A stretch of DNA of 64,000 bases from Intrasporangium flavum (GCF_001956915.1 NZ_MLJO01000016.1:1-64000); one strand, 5' to 3'; shown: positions 53,966 through 62,495, counted from the first letter of the stretch. Numbers and translations are program-made. Notes: generated from the letters alone by a model not told the origin.

Positions 53966-53972
53966 GGGCCCC

Positions 53973-53978
53973 AGCGTA
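53973..53978 (-). promoter_or_regulatory. Leaderless -10 box of the PHP gene
   Basis: TACGCT on the minus strand ends 7 nt before GTG 53965. Confidence 0.55.
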
Positions 53979-54057
53979 GGGGCGAGGCCGTGCTCGTGGT
54001 CGCCACACCCCGCCGTCCTCACCCCACCCACCGTCCCCGCCGTCCGTGCCTGACCCC

Positions 54058-54128
54058 GCAACACACCGAGTAGTCGCCAAGTCGGACCGGAATAACCCGA
54101 ACGGGTTGGCAACAGCTCGGTGTGTTGC
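54058..54128 (+). repeat. 71-bp palindromic element, copy 1
   Basis: Arms beginning GCAACACACCGAGTAG and ending CTCGGTGTGTTGC pair around a 27-bp centre containing GGAATAACCCGAACGGGTT, itself a small hairpin. This copy has a few mismatches in the arms. It lies in the divergent region between the PHP gene and the sigma factor gene. Confidence 0.93.
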
Positions 54129-54161
54129 GGGGCGGGAGGGTCGGACCGCAAGGCGGGGCAT

Positions 54162-54190
54162 GGCAACCTTTCGCGCGATCGGCCCGTATC
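54162..54190 (+). promoter_or_regulatory. ECF-type promoter of the sigma factor operon
   Basis: GGCAACC (54162-54168) and CGTATC (54185-54190) are separated by 16 nt, resembling the -35/-10 pair of ECF (SigE-type) promoters. It would give a transcript starting near 54197, so the protein starts at 54217, not at the ATG at 54160. Autoregulation by the encoded sigma factor is likely. Confidence 0.55.
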
Positions 54191-54216
54191 ACCGGGCATG
54201 GACGCGACAGGGGCGC

Positions 54217-54768
54217 ATGGTGAGCAGAAGGGATGCGGCACGCGACGCCGCGTTCACGCAGTTCATGGAACAGGCGGGACCCTCGCTGCTGCGCACCGCG
54301 TGGCTGCTCACGGGTGATGCCCACGACGCCCAGGAGCTGACCCAGGCCGCACTCGTCAAGACGTACGTGGCCTGGGGTCGGGTCCGCGACGGTGAGGGCC
54401 TGGCCTACGCGCGCCGGGTGCTCGTCAACCACCGCACCGACCGCTGGCGAGCCACGCGACTCGAGCAGCCGCACGACACGGTCCCCGAGCCGTCGGCCCG
54501 CCCGGCCGACCCGATGCACGGGTCCGACGACCGCGACCTCGTCGTGCGTCTGCTCGCGACCCTGCCTGAGCAGCAGCGTCGCGTCGTCGTGCTGCGCTAC
54601 TACACAGACCTGTCGGAGAAGGCGACCGCCGACGCCCTCGGCATCTCCGTCGGCGCCGTCAAGAGCGCCGGCTCTCGTGGCCTGGCGGCGCTCCGCGCCG
54701 GTCTCGCCGACGCCGCTCCATCCCGACCGAGCCCCGATGCGCCCGCGACCGAGAGGAGCGCCCGATGA
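54217..54768 (+). CDS. SigE-family ECF RNA polymerase sigma factor
   Basis: A 183-aa group 4 sigma factor. Region 2 (FTQFMEQAGPSLLRTAWLLT, AQELTQAALVKTYVAW) and region 4 (LPEQQRRVVVLRYYTDLSEK, LGISVGAVKSAGSRGLAALR) are complete, in the pattern of the actinobacterial SigE (70-kDa) subfamily. ATG 54217 lies about 20 nt after the predicted transcription start. The stop overlaps the next gene by four bases (ATGA), so a membrane partner is made with it. Stimulus unknown. Confidence 0.92.
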   Translation: MVSRRDAARDAAFTQFMEQAGPSLLRTAWLLTGDAHDAQELTQAALVKTYVAWGRVRDGEGLAYARRVLVNHRTDRWRATRLEQPHDTVPEPSARPADPMHGSDDRDLVVRLLATLPEQQRRVVVLRYYTDLSEKATADALGISVGAVKSAGSRGLAALRAGLADAAPSRPSPDAPATERSAR

Positions 54769-55889
54769 CCACCACACCCGACGCCGACGTGCGGGCCGCC
54801 CTCGACGCCGCGGCCGGCCTGCCCGACCTCCGCCTCGACCCGGCGCTCGTGCTCGACCGGGGGCACCGCGTCGTCCGGCGGCGCCGAGTCCTCGGCGGGG
54901 TCGCTGGCGCGGCGGCCGCTGCCATCGTCGCCGTGGTCGCCGTGCAGCTGGGCACCGGCCAGACCCGCCCCCTCCCACCGGCCCACGACCCGAGCCGATC
55001 CAGCACCGCCGTGCGCAGTGGGAGCCTGCACGGCACGACGTTCTCCGACGGCATCAAGCAGGGGGCCGGGTTCGAGGTGGCGGTCGAGCCCGGTGCGAAG
55101 GGCCAGGTCACGGAGACCTGGACGCTCTCCGAGGGCAACACCACGCTCAAGACGGTGAGGCGCACCCGTCCGGTCACGGCTGACGGTCAGGCCAGCTTCC
55201 TCATGCCGGACGCGTCCGGCCAGAAGGGTGTCGTCTACGGCTACGTCCTGACGGGTGACCAAGGAGTCCAGTCGGGAGTCGCGTTGACGCAGCTCGTGTC
55301 GGCACCGGACGCGTTCACGGGTGATGGCGCCGGTGGCAACCTCAGCGACCCGGCGAGTGGCCGCATCGTCGGTAGCCTCTTCATCCAGCGCGTCGAGAAG
55401 GCAGACCCGACACACGTCATCGGTCTCATCTGGGGCCGGTCGAAGGTCGCGGGCACCCAGGTGACCTGGCTCGGCGACGGCGCGGCCCTGCGTCCCGACC
55501 GGACCGGCGGCGTCGACGCTGCCGTCGTGACCGTGAACCCACGGCTCAGTGTCCTGCTGTGGCGCAACGGCGACCGGTTCGGATTCGGACACCGCAGCGG
55601 CCCCTCGGCCCTGACCGACCCGGGCACGCTCCAGGTGGGTGTCGAACCGCGCGGCAGGGCGGCCTCCGGGATGGCTCCCGACCTCGCGGTGGGCTGGGTC
55701 ACATCCGGTGCCGTCGAGCTGACCTCGACCGACCCCGGGGACTCCTTCACGGTCGTCTACGGCACGCCGGTAGGTGGCCGGACGCCGTTCGTGGCGGTGT
55801 CGGCCAACCCCGACGTCAAGGGCGCGGTCACGGTCAGGGGCGGCGGCGAGTCGCAGACCCTGACCACCTGGGACGCCCAAACCTCCTGA
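54765..55889 (+). CDS. Membrane-anchored partner protein of the ECF sigma factor
   Basis: A 374-aa protein with a 40-residue cytoplasmic N-terminus, one transmembrane helix (about residues 42-62, LGGVAGAAAAAIVAVVAVQL) and a 310-residue extracytoplasmic region rich in strands, with no recognised domain. Translational coupling to the sigma gene (ATGA) suggests an anti-sigma or signal-sensing role, but no HxxxCxxC zinc anti-sigma motif is present, so this is inference from context. It ends 45 bp before copy 2 of the 71-bp palindrome. Confidence 0.75.
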   Translation: MTTTPDADVRAALDAAAGLPDLRLDPALVLDRGHRVVRRRRVLGGVAGAAAAAIVAVVAVQLGTGQTRPLPPAHDPSRSSTAVRSGSLHGTTFSDGIKQGAGFEVAVEPGAKGQVTETWTLSEGNTTLKTVRRTRPVTADGQASFLMPDASGQKGVVYGYVLTGDQGVQSGVALTQLVSAPDAFTGDGAGGNLSDPASGRIVGSLFIQRVEKADPTHVIGLIWGRSKVAGTQVTWLGDGAALRPDRTGGVDAAVVTVNPRLSVLLWRNGDRFGFGHRSGPSALTDPGTLQVGVEPRGRAASGMAPDLAVGWVTSGAVELTSTDPGDSFTVVYGTPVGGRTPFVAVSANPDVKGAVTVRGGGESQTLTTWDAQTS

Positions 55890-55933
55890 AAGCCAGCGGC
55901 TCCAGCCCTCCCGCCACTTCACCTGGTTCACCC

Positions 55934-56004
55934 GCAACACACCGAGTAGTTGCCACCTCAAGCTGGAATAACCCGAACGGGTTGGCAACTACTCGGTGTG
56001 TTGC
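55934..56004 (+). repeat. 71-bp palindromic element, copy 2 (perfect arms)
   Basis: 22-bp arms (55934-55955 and 55983-56004) are exact reverse complements. The 27-bp centre carries GGAATAACCCGAACGGG as in copy 1. This copy lies between the convergent ends of the sigma-partner gene and the AbiEi-like gene. Confidence 0.97.
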
Positions 56005-56018
56005 GCGGCTGGTGCGCA

Positions 56019-56052
56019 GAGCGACGCGTCAGGCGGAGCGACGCATCAGGCA
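56019..56052. repeat. 17-bp tandem duplication at the end of the AbiEi-like gene
   Basis: GAGCGACGCGTCAGGCG is followed directly by a copy with two changes. The second copy contains the stop codon of the minus-strand gene. Confidence 0.8.
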
Positions 56053-56984
56053 GAGCGGCGACCCGGTCGGGCGTCGCGGATCCGGGCGCCGATGAGCCCG
56101 GGGCGGTCGAGCTCGGACCAGATGACCCGCTCGAACGGATGACCCAGGCGCCGCACCCGGTCCTCACGGCGCTTCTCCAGCCACACGACCTGACCGGGAT
56201 CGGCCGGGGCGCCATCCAGGTCGTCGCGAGCGCGCTGGTACTTGACCCGGCCGTCGAACTCCAGGACGACGCCTTCCACGACGAAGTCGACACGCGCGGC
56301 GAACCCCTCGGCGTCCGCGATGACCACCTGGCTCTCGAAGGACAGGCCGAGGTCCTGCAGGATCATCCGGGTCCGCGACTCCCCCACCGACTCCGCCTTG
56401 CCATCCATGCGCAGCACCGCCGCGAGCGCTCGCCTCCGGCCTTCGTGCGGCGAGACCTTCGCCACGGCGTCCAGCAGCTCCGGAAGATCGACCAGGCCTC
56501 GGTGCCAGGCGGCGTCGCCCGCCACCACCGCGCACTCGTGCCCCATCGTCAGGGCGGCGCGGACCACGGCGGTCGCGACGGGCACCGCCGGCAGCCCCAG
56601 CAGCTCACACGTCGACCCGACGGTTGGCGGGTGCAGGGTCACCCCCTCACGCCGCACCGCCTGCCGGACGGATCCCGAGAGATCGATGCGGTCGGCGTCA
56701 TACCGCCAGAGCGGCAGGCCGTACAGCGCGAGGGCCGCATGGTGGCTCAGCGCCTCACCGGGACGAGTGCGGGCCACCGCCATGGCAGCCAGCCGGTAGC
56801 GCTCGTCGCGGTCGGCGTCGGTCCACGGCGCACGCGCCACGAACGCACCGCGCCGCACCCTGATGACCTCGCCCGCCCGGACGGCCGCCCGCAGGCCGGT
56901 GGGTCCGACGCCCCGGCGCGCTGCCTCTGCTGCCGAGAAGACGCCGTGCTGCTCGCCCGCGAGGGCCTGGAGTCGGGAGTCCAT
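56046..56984 (-). CDS. AbiEi-like antitoxin-domain / DUF559-type nuclease-fold protein
   Basis: A 312-aa protein. The N-terminus (MDSRLQALAGEQHGVFSAAE, GVGPTGLRAAVRAGEVIRVRRGAF) is the winged helix of AbiEi-type antitoxins. The C-terminal 100 residues look like the DUF559/Vsr nuclease fold (ESRTRMILQDLGLSFESQV, ARVDFVVEGVVLEFDGRVKY, RVIWSELD) with a plausible E-D-ExD acidic set. Such proteins are common and multicopy in actinobacteria; they are often annotated as orphan antitoxins but may be endonucleases. ATG 56984 gives the domain start. No AbiEii toxin partner is present. It is flanked on both sides by the 71-bp palindrome. Confidence 0.8.
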   Translation of the reverse strand: MDSRLQALAGEQHGVFSAAEAARRGVGPTGLRAAVRAGEVIRVRRGAFVARAPWTDADRDERYRLAAMAVARTRPGEALSHHAALALYGLPLWRYDADRIDLSGSVRQAVRREGVTLHPPTVGSTCELLGLPAVPVATAVVRAALTMGHECAVVAGDAAWHRGLVDLPELLDAVAKVSPHEGRRRALAAVLRMDGKAESVGESRTRMILQDLGLSFESQVVIADAEGFAARVDFVVEGVVLEFDGRVKYQRARDDLDGAPADPGQVVWLEKRREDRVRRLGHPFERVIWSELDRPGLIGARIRDARPGRRSA

Positions 56985-57076
56985 GCGCCGATGGTCTGGC
57001 CCTGGAGCGTCGCGCGCAGCGACGAGGGACTGCTCCTGTGGACGATGCCGTGCGGCCCCCGGGGCTGTGGACGACC

Positions 57077-57147
57077 GCGACACACCGACTAGTTGCCAAT
57101 CCGTTCGGGTTATTCCAGCTCAGGTTGGCAACTGCTCGGTGTGTTGC
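57077..57147 (-). repeat. 71-bp palindromic element, copy 3 (inverted orientation)
   Basis: Same length and arms as the other copies (three changes in the arms); the centre reads TTCGGGTTATTCCAGCT, the reverse complement of copies 1 and 2. It lies between the start of the AbiEi-like gene and the end of the MaoC gene, both on the minus strand. Confidence 0.95.
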
Positions 57148-57199
57148 GGGGTCGACCCGAGGACGGGGCGGCCGGGAGGGGCCGGCCTGGGCGGTGGGG

Positions 57200-57742
57200 T
57201 CAGGCCCGGGCGGGCGCGTCGGGGCCGGGCCAGTTGCGGTCGGGCACCGGCGTCGGCCGGCCGGGCTGCTCGCCACCGCGGGCCTCGAGATAGTTCTCCT
57301 TGGGCACCATGACCTTGCGGCGGAAGATGCACACGACCGTGCCGTCCTGCTTGTAGCCGATCGTCTCGACGTGAACGACGCCGCGGTCGTCCTTGCTCGT
57401 CGACTCCCACTTGTCGAGCACGCGCGTCTCGCCGTAGAGCGTGTCGCCGTGGAAGGTGGGCGCGACGTGGCGCAGCGACTCGATCTCGAGGTTGGCGATC
57501 GCCTTGCCGGAGACGTCGGCCACCGACATGCCGAGCAGGATCGAGTACACGTAGTTGCCGACGACGACGTTCTGCCCGAACTGCGTCGTCTCGCCCGCGT
57601 AGTGGGTGTCGAGGTGCAGCGGGTGGTGGTTCATCGTCAGCAGGCAGAAGAGGTGGTCGTCGTACTCGGTGACCGTCTTGCCGGGCCAGTGCTTGTACAC
57701 CGCACCGACCTCGAACTCCTCGTAGCTGCGCCCGAACTGCAT
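57200..57742 (-). CDS. MaoC-family (hot-dog) dehydratase
   Basis: A 180-aa single hot-dog hydratase. The catalytic Asp/His-type segment is in MNHHPLHLDTHYA, preceded by GKTVTEYDDHLF, and followed by GNYVYSILLGMSV. The pattern resembles (R)-specific enoyl-CoA or mesaconyl-CoA hydratases of the MaoC family. ATG 57742 follows GGAGGA. It is probably monocistronic. The acyl substrate is unknown; nearby thiolases and the acyl-CoA dehydrogenase at the window end fit fatty or dicarboxylic acid metabolism. Confidence 0.9.
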   Translation of the reverse strand: MQFGRSYEEFEVGAVYKHWPGKTVTEYDDHLFCLLTMNHHPLHLDTHYAGETTQFGQNVVVGNYVYSILLGMSVADVSGKAIANLEIESLRHVAPTFHGDTLYGETRVLDKWESTSKDDRGVVHVETIGYKQDGTVVCIFRRKVMVPKENYLEARGGEQPGRPTPVPDRNWPGPDAPARA

Positions 57743-57833
57743 CGTTCCTCCATCTGCCAGACACCGACGGCCAACGGTCCCCAGCCTGCCCGAGCCCCAC
57801 GCGTCGGGACACCGCCCGACGCCGTGGGCTTGC

Positions 57834-59456
57834 TCACGCCGTGGGATCGCTCACCGACGCCGACGATGCGGCCGAGCCTCCCATCGTGGCCGACACCCCG
57901 GGGGCCGACGCGTCGCCGCTCGCGGCGGCCTCGTCGAGGACGGCCGACAGCTCACCGGTGTCGGACAGGACCGGCGCGGTGCTGGCCGCGGCGTCGCGGT
58001 CGGGGTCGGAAGGCAGCGTGGCTCCGGCGGCCGGCCGGGGGCGCACGCCCTGCTTCTTGGCCTCGAGCAGCCCCGCGAAGTACGTGCCGAGCGAGACGCC
58101 GGCGGCCAGGCCCAGGCCGAGCCCGAACGCCTGCAGCAGGGTCGGGATCCCGGTGGCGAGGCCGTTGCCGTCGGGGTCGGTGACGATGGCGGAGATGCCC
58201 TCGTAGGCCATCCGCCCCGGCAGCAGCGGCACGATCGCGGCCGTGGTGACGGCGAGCGCCGAGACGCCGAGCCGCCTCGACACGAGCCGCGCCGCGAAAC
58301 CGGTGAGCAGGGCGGCGATGGCCGAGGCGGCCACCGCGCCGAAGTCGAGAGCCTCGGCCCCCGCCAGGGCGAGCCAGCCGAGGGCGCCGGCGAGCGCGGC
58401 CACGACGACCGCGCGCCCGGTCGCGAACGACGACACCGCGAACGACACCGAGATGATCGCCGCGCAGAGCACCTGGATCGTGAGGTTGCCGATGAGCTGG
58501 GTCTGGGACGTGATGGCGATCGGGTAGTCGAGGCGCTTGCCGACGGCCAGGACGACCGAGATGCCGACGGCGATGCCGAGCGAGAGGACGACGACCTCGA
58601 ACGCGCGCGCCCCGGCCGTGACGTAGTACCCCTCGAGCGCGTCCTCGGCGGCGCCGACGATCGACAGCCCGGACAGGAGCAGCACGATGCCGGAGGCGAC
58701 GACGAGCGAGGGCGAGACCTGTTGGGCGAGGTCGAGGCCGAGGGACCCCGCGACGACGACGAGGGTGGCCACGGCGGTCGGGATGGCCGCACCGACGCAC
58801 TGGGCGAAGAAGGCCGAGACCCCGGCCCCGGTGAGCCAGGTGATGGCGCGGCCGGCGATCGTCGCGGTGACGAAGCTCGTCAGGATGATGAGCCAGCCGG
58901 CCCCGAGCAGGCCGGCCGCGCCCGCCGCGAGCACCCCGCCCGCGACGGTGACGACCCAGCGCCGGTACGGGTGCGGGGCGGTGATGACGGCGTCGAAGCG
59001 CACCCGGGCCTCGTCGACGGTGACGGGGTCCTGGACGAGCCCGACGATGAGGTCGCGCAGCCGCTCGAGACGCGTGTAGTCCTGCACGCGGAACCGGACG
59101 ATGCGCAGCACCGTGATCGGGTCGGCGTACGGCCCGCGGTGGTAGGACACCGAGATCGAGGTGTAGGTGACGTCGACGTGCACGGCCGAGAGGCCATAGG
59201 CCCTGGTGAGCATGAGCACCGTGGCCGTGACGTCGGCCGCCGCGGCGCCGGTCGAGAGCATCGCGACACCCGCCCGCAGCGCGAGGTCGATGACGGCGAG
59301 CGAGGTCTCGCGGTCGACCCCGTCCGGGCTGGTCCAGATGGGGATCTCGTCGGTCGGTGGGCCGCTCGGCCGCATGGCCCGCCGGGTGCTCGCTCGGAGC
59401 GAGGGCAGGGCTCGTCGTGCGGTCGTCGGCCGGGTCGGTCGGTCGGTGCGCGCCAC
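57834..59456 (-). CDS. Threonine/serine exporter family protein (ThrE-like, fused)
   Basis: A 540-aa membrane protein joining a ThrE N-terminal (DUF1212-type) domain, residues about 50-290, with motif GVAMLSTGAAAADVTATV, to a DUF3815-type C-terminal transmembrane domain (about 300-460). About ten hydrophobic helices are visible, then a 75-residue polar tail. The family exports threonine, serine and small peptides by proton-motive force. GTG 59456 has TAGGGT 7 nt upstream, so the transcript is likely leaderless; in-frame ATG 59375 is an alternative. Confidence 0.88.
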   Translation of the reverse strand: MARTDRPTRPTTARRALPSLRASTRRAMRPSGPPTDEIPIWTSPDGVDRETSLAVIDLALRAGVAMLSTGAAAADVTATVLMLTRAYGLSAVHVDVTYTSISVSYHRGPYADPITVLRIVRFRVQDYTRLERLRDLIVGLVQDPVTVDEARVRFDAVITAPHPYRRWVVTVAGGVLAAGAAGLLGAGWLIILTSFVTATIAGRAITWLTGAGVSAFFAQCVGAAIPTAVATLVVVAGSLGLDLAQQVSPSLVVASGIVLLLSGLSIVGAAEDALEGYYVTAGARAFEVVVLSLGIAVGISVVLAVGKRLDYPIAITSQTQLIGNLTIQVLCAAIISVSFAVSSFATGRAVVVAALAGALGWLALAGAEALDFGAVAASAIAALLTGFAARLVSRRLGVSALAVTTAAIVPLLPGRMAYEGISAIVTDPDGNGLATGIPTLLQAFGLGLGLAAGVSLGTYFAGLLEAKKQGVRPRPAAGATLPSDPDRDAAASTAPVLSDTGELSAVLDEAAASGDASAPGVSATMGGSAASSASVSDPTA

Positions 59457-59463
59457 CTCCCTG

Positions 59464-59469
59464 ACCCTA
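59464..59469 (-). promoter_or_regulatory. Leaderless -10 box of the ThrE-like gene
   Basis: TAGGGT on the minus strand ends 7 nt before GTG 59456. Confidence 0.6.
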
Positions 59470-59587
59470 GGACACCGGGCCGACGCGGACGCGGGACCCC
59501 CCGGGGGCGCCGCGGGCCGCTGCGGGTCGCCCTGCCGGCCCGCGGGAGGGCCCGGAAACCGGCTACGGCACGCGCGGCGGTTCGTGG

Positions 59588-59593
59588 CACCAT
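59588..59593 (+). promoter_or_regulatory. Possible leaderless -10 box of the aminopeptidase P gene
   Basis: CACCAT ends 6 nt before GTG 59600 and keeps the critical second A and final T of a -10. It favours GTG 59600 over ATG 59603 as start. Confidence 0.4.
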
Positions 59594-59599
59594 GAGCCG

Positions 59600-61144
59600 G
59601 TGATGAGCGAGAAGCAGCAGACCTCACCGAGCCGCAAGCGCCCGACGACCGACGAGTTCCGGGCCTTCGTCGCCTCCGGCTGGGCACCGCGGAGCGCCGG
59701 GGTGACCCCCCGGTCCGAGGCCGCCGACTGGGCCGACAAGCGGCGGCAGTCCGTGAGCGCCGCCTTCCCGGGCGAGCGCCTCGTCGTGCCCGCGGGTGGC
59801 CTCAAGGTGCGCAGCAACGACTGCGACTACGTCTTCCGCCCGCACAGCGCCTTCGCCCACCTCACGGGCCTCGGCAGCGACCGCGAGCCCGACGCCGTGC
59901 TCGTCCTCGAGCCGACCGGCGAGGGCGAGGACGCCGGGCACGAGGCGGTCCTCTACTTCCGCCCGCTCGCCGACCGCGACACCGAGGAGTTCTTCGGCGA
60001 CTCGCGCTACGGCGAGTTCTGGGTCGGCGCCCGTCCGACGCTCGCCGACGTCGAGTCCGAGCTCGGCCTGACGGCCCGCCACATCGACGAGTTCGCCGAC
60101 GCCGTGGCCAAGGACGCCGGCTCGGTCACCGTCCGCGTCGTGCGCGACGCCGACGCCGAGGTCACCGAGCGCGTCGACAAGGCCCGTGCCGCAGCGGCCG
60201 AGTCGCAGGACGCCGCCGAGGTCGAGTCGCGCACCGAGCAGGAGCGCGAGGCCGACGACGCCCTGGCCCACTTCCTGTCGCTGCTGCGCCTCGTCAAGGA
60301 CGACTGGGAGGTCGAGCAGATGCGCTCGGCCGTCGAGGGCACCCACCAGGGCTTCGAGGCCGTCATCGCCGACCTGCTCGAGGCGGTCCGCCGCGGCCGC
60401 GGCGAGCGCTGGGTCGAGGGCGTCTTCGGCCTGCACGCCCGCCACCACGGCAACGGCGTCGGCTACGACTCCATCTGCGCGAGCGGCGACCACGCCAACA
60501 CGCTGCACTGGATCAAGAACACCGGCGACATCTCCGAGGGCGACCTGCTCCTGCTCGACGCCGGTGTCGAGGTCGACTCCCTCTTCACCGCCGACATCAC
60601 CCGCACGCTGCCCGTCAGCGGCACCTTCACCGACGCGCAGCGCAAGATCTACGACGCCGTGTACGCCGCGCAGGAGGCCGGCATCGCGGCCTGCAAGCCG
60701 GGCAACAAGTTCAGCGACGTCCACGCCGCCGCGATCCGCGTCATCGCCGAGCACCTGCACGAGTGGGGCCTGCTGCCCGAGGGGGTCGACGTCGAGGGCA
60801 CTCTCGACGCCGAGCACGGCCAGTACCACCGGCGGTGGATGGTCCACGGCACGAGCCACCACCTCGGCATCGACGTCCACGACTGCGCCCTCGCCACCCG
60901 CGAGGAGTACAACGACGCGGTCCTCGAGCCGGGCATGATCCTCACCGTCGAGCCCGGCCTCTACTTCAAGGCCGACGACGAGCTCGTCCCGGCCGAGCTG
61001 CGCGGCAACGGCGTGCGCATCGAGGACGACGTGCTCATCACCGAGGACGGCTGCGAGAACCTCTCGGCCGCGATGCCGCGCAGCAGCGCCGACGTCGAGG
61101 CCTGGATCGCCCGCGTGTGGGCCGAGCGCGGCGTCACCGCCTGA
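59600..61144 (+). CDS. pepP: Xaa-Pro aminopeptidase (aminopeptidase P)
   Basis: A 514-aa M24 metallopeptidase removing N-terminal residues before Pro. After an N-terminal domain (about 1-220) the pita-bread domain carries the dinuclear metal ligands: LLLDAGVEVDSLFTADITRT (two Asp), GTSHHLGIDVHD (His), LTVEPGLY (Glu) and GVRIEDDVLI (Glu). An Ala/Glu-rich helical insertion (about 180-225) separates the domains. Start GTG 59600 or ATG 59603. It is divergent from the ThrE-like exporter and its stop is 12 bp from the convergent lipoprotein gene. Confidence 0.95.
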   Translation: MMSEKQQTSPSRKRPTTDEFRAFVASGWAPRSAGVTPRSEAADWADKRRQSVSAAFPGERLVVPAGGLKVRSNDCDYVFRPHSAFAHLTGLGSDREPDAVLVLEPTGEGEDAGHEAVLYFRPLADRDTEEFFGDSRYGEFWVGARPTLADVESELGLTARHIDEFADAVAKDAGSVTVRVVRDADAEVTERVDKARAAAAESQDAAEVESRTEQEREADDALAHFLSLLRLVKDDWEVEQMRSAVEGTHQGFEAVIADLLEAVRRGRGERWVEGVFGLHARHHGNGVGYDSICASGDHANTLHWIKNTGDISEGDLLLLDAGVEVDSLFTADITRTLPVSGTFTDAQRKIYDAVYAAQEAGIAACKPGNKFSDVHAAAIRVIAEHLHEWGLLPEGVDVEGTLDAEHGQYHRRWMVHGTSHHLGIDVHDCALATREEYNDAVLEPGMILTVEPGLYFKADDELVPAELRGNGVRIEDDVLITEDGCENLSAAMPRSSADVEAWIARVWAERGVTA

Positions 61145-61156
61145 GCCCCACGCGTC

Positions 61157-62410
61157 TCAGGGCGTCAGCGGGACGTCGGTCGGCGTCGCCGTCCCGACGC
61201 GCACGCCGGGGCTGCCCGGCGCGACGCCCGAGCCGCTCGAGCCGCTCGAGCCGCTGGACCCTCCCGTGGTGCCCGACGTCGCGTCGGGCGCCACGGGGCG
61301 TTCCGGGCTGATGACCCCGCCCGTCGACGACACCGCACCGTTCGGGTCCGGGCCGGGGATCGGCGCGCTCCACCGCTCGACGAGGTCGACGACGTCGCCC
61401 TCCTGCGCCGACTCGACGCCCCCGCCCCGCACGGGCGGCGCGCACCCGGGGTCGACGTCGACGCGCACGGCCGGCCCCTCGGGGTACGTCAGCACGAGGT
61501 GGAAGCGCCGGTCGGTCGAGGCGCCCGACCCGTTGCACGTGTGCGCCGTCGGACGCGTCGGCAGGGCTCGCAGGGCCGCGACGACCTGCGCCGAGTTCGA
61601 CGCGTCGAGCTCGGTGGGCTTCGTGCTGCCGTCCGCGGCGGTGCGGCAGACGGTCACGAGCGGCACCCCGTCCGGTGCGAGCGTGCGGTCGTCGCCCAGA
61701 CGCCCGAACGTCCTTGCGTCGCAACGCGCCCCGGCGGGGGTGGGCGTCGCCGCCAAGAGGGCCCGGAGCGGGACGCCCAGCGGGGCGCCCGACGCGAAGT
61801 CGCCGTTGGTGGCCCGCGAGCAGGCGTTGGCGTCGGCCTTGGCGGCGACCCAGACGACGGCGTCGTCGTAGCGGACGCCGACGAGGTAGGCGGTCTCGTC
61901 GCCGGCCATCATCGTGCAGGCGTTCTCCTGCCCGTTCCAGCGCGGCGCCCACGAGAAGAGGTCGACGACCTGTCGACGCTGCTCGGTCGTGGCGACGGTG
62001 CGCTGGGTCAGCCGGTAGGGCGCCGTGGGCGGCGTCGCCGCGGTGACCGTCATCGTCGGGTAGGCGCAGACGACGAGCGAGGCCGGGTCGCGCTCGGGCA
62101 GCAGTCGGGCGTTGCCGTCGAGGCCCTGGGGCTTCTGCGGCACGGTGAGGCCGTCCGCCGAGGCGAGGCTCCTCGGGCACGAGAGGGCGCCGTCGGCGTC
62201 GACGGGCTGGTCCGTCACGGGCCGGTTCGGGCCCGCCGTCGCCTCCGGTGGCGTCGTGGCGCCCGTGCCGGTCGACGGGGTCGAGCCGCACGCGGCCAGG
62301 GCCGAGCCGGCCGCGAGGACCGCGCCGGCGAGGAGGGCGCGTCCGAGCGGACGCGCGACCCGGGTCCGGGCGGCGTCGGCGAGGGTGCTGCGGGACGGGC
62401 GGGTCGGCAT
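61157..62410 (-). CDS. Secreted lipoprotein of unknown function
   Basis: A 417-aa lipoprotein: basic n-region, hydrophobic stretch LLAGAVLAAGSALAACG with lipobox LAAC, then a Thr/Pro-rich linker. The mature part has eight or so Cys spaced as possible disulfides (LSCPRS, VVCAYP, ENACTMM, DANACSR, ARCDAR) and resembles actinobacterial hypothetical lipoproteins. The C-terminus has a SSGSSGSSG linker. ATG 62410 is chosen because GGAGGAG lies at ideal spacing, although the frame extends upstream. No enzyme motif is visible. Confidence 0.85.
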   Translation of the reverse strand: MPTRPSRSTLADAARTRVARPLGRALLAGAVLAAGSALAACGSTPSTGTGATTPPEATAGPNRPVTDQPVDADGALSCPRSLASADGLTVPQKPQGLDGNARLLPERDPASLVVCAYPTMTVTAATPPTAPYRLTQRTVATTEQRRQVVDLFSWAPRWNGQENACTMMAGDETAYLVGVRYDDAVVWVAAKADANACSRATNGDFASGAPLGVPLRALLAATPTPAGARCDARTFGRLGDDRTLAPDGVPLVTVCRTAADGSTKPTELDASNSAQVVAALRALPTRPTAHTCNGSGASTDRRFHLVLTYPEGPAVRVDVDPGCAPPVRGGGVESAQEGDVVDLVERWSAPIPGPDPNGAVSSTGGVISPERPVAPDATSGTTGGSSGSSGSSGSGVAPGSPGVRVGTATPTDVPLTP

Positions 62411-62495
62411 CGGGAGCTCCTCCATCGGGTGGACCTTCACCCGTGGTGACACGCCGCGGAGCCGAACCGTTGCACGCAGCAGGCGCGTCGGGCGC

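Noticed and set aside
54160-54216. Upstream ATG 54160 as start of the sigma factor
   Set aside because: The added residues overlap the ECF-type promoter and do not resemble the family; 54217 gives the standard N-terminus.
54058-57147. The 71-bp palindromes as tRNA genes or insertion-sequence ends
   Set aside because: No cloverleaf or anticodon arm fits, no transposase frame lies between copies, and no flanking target duplication was seen.
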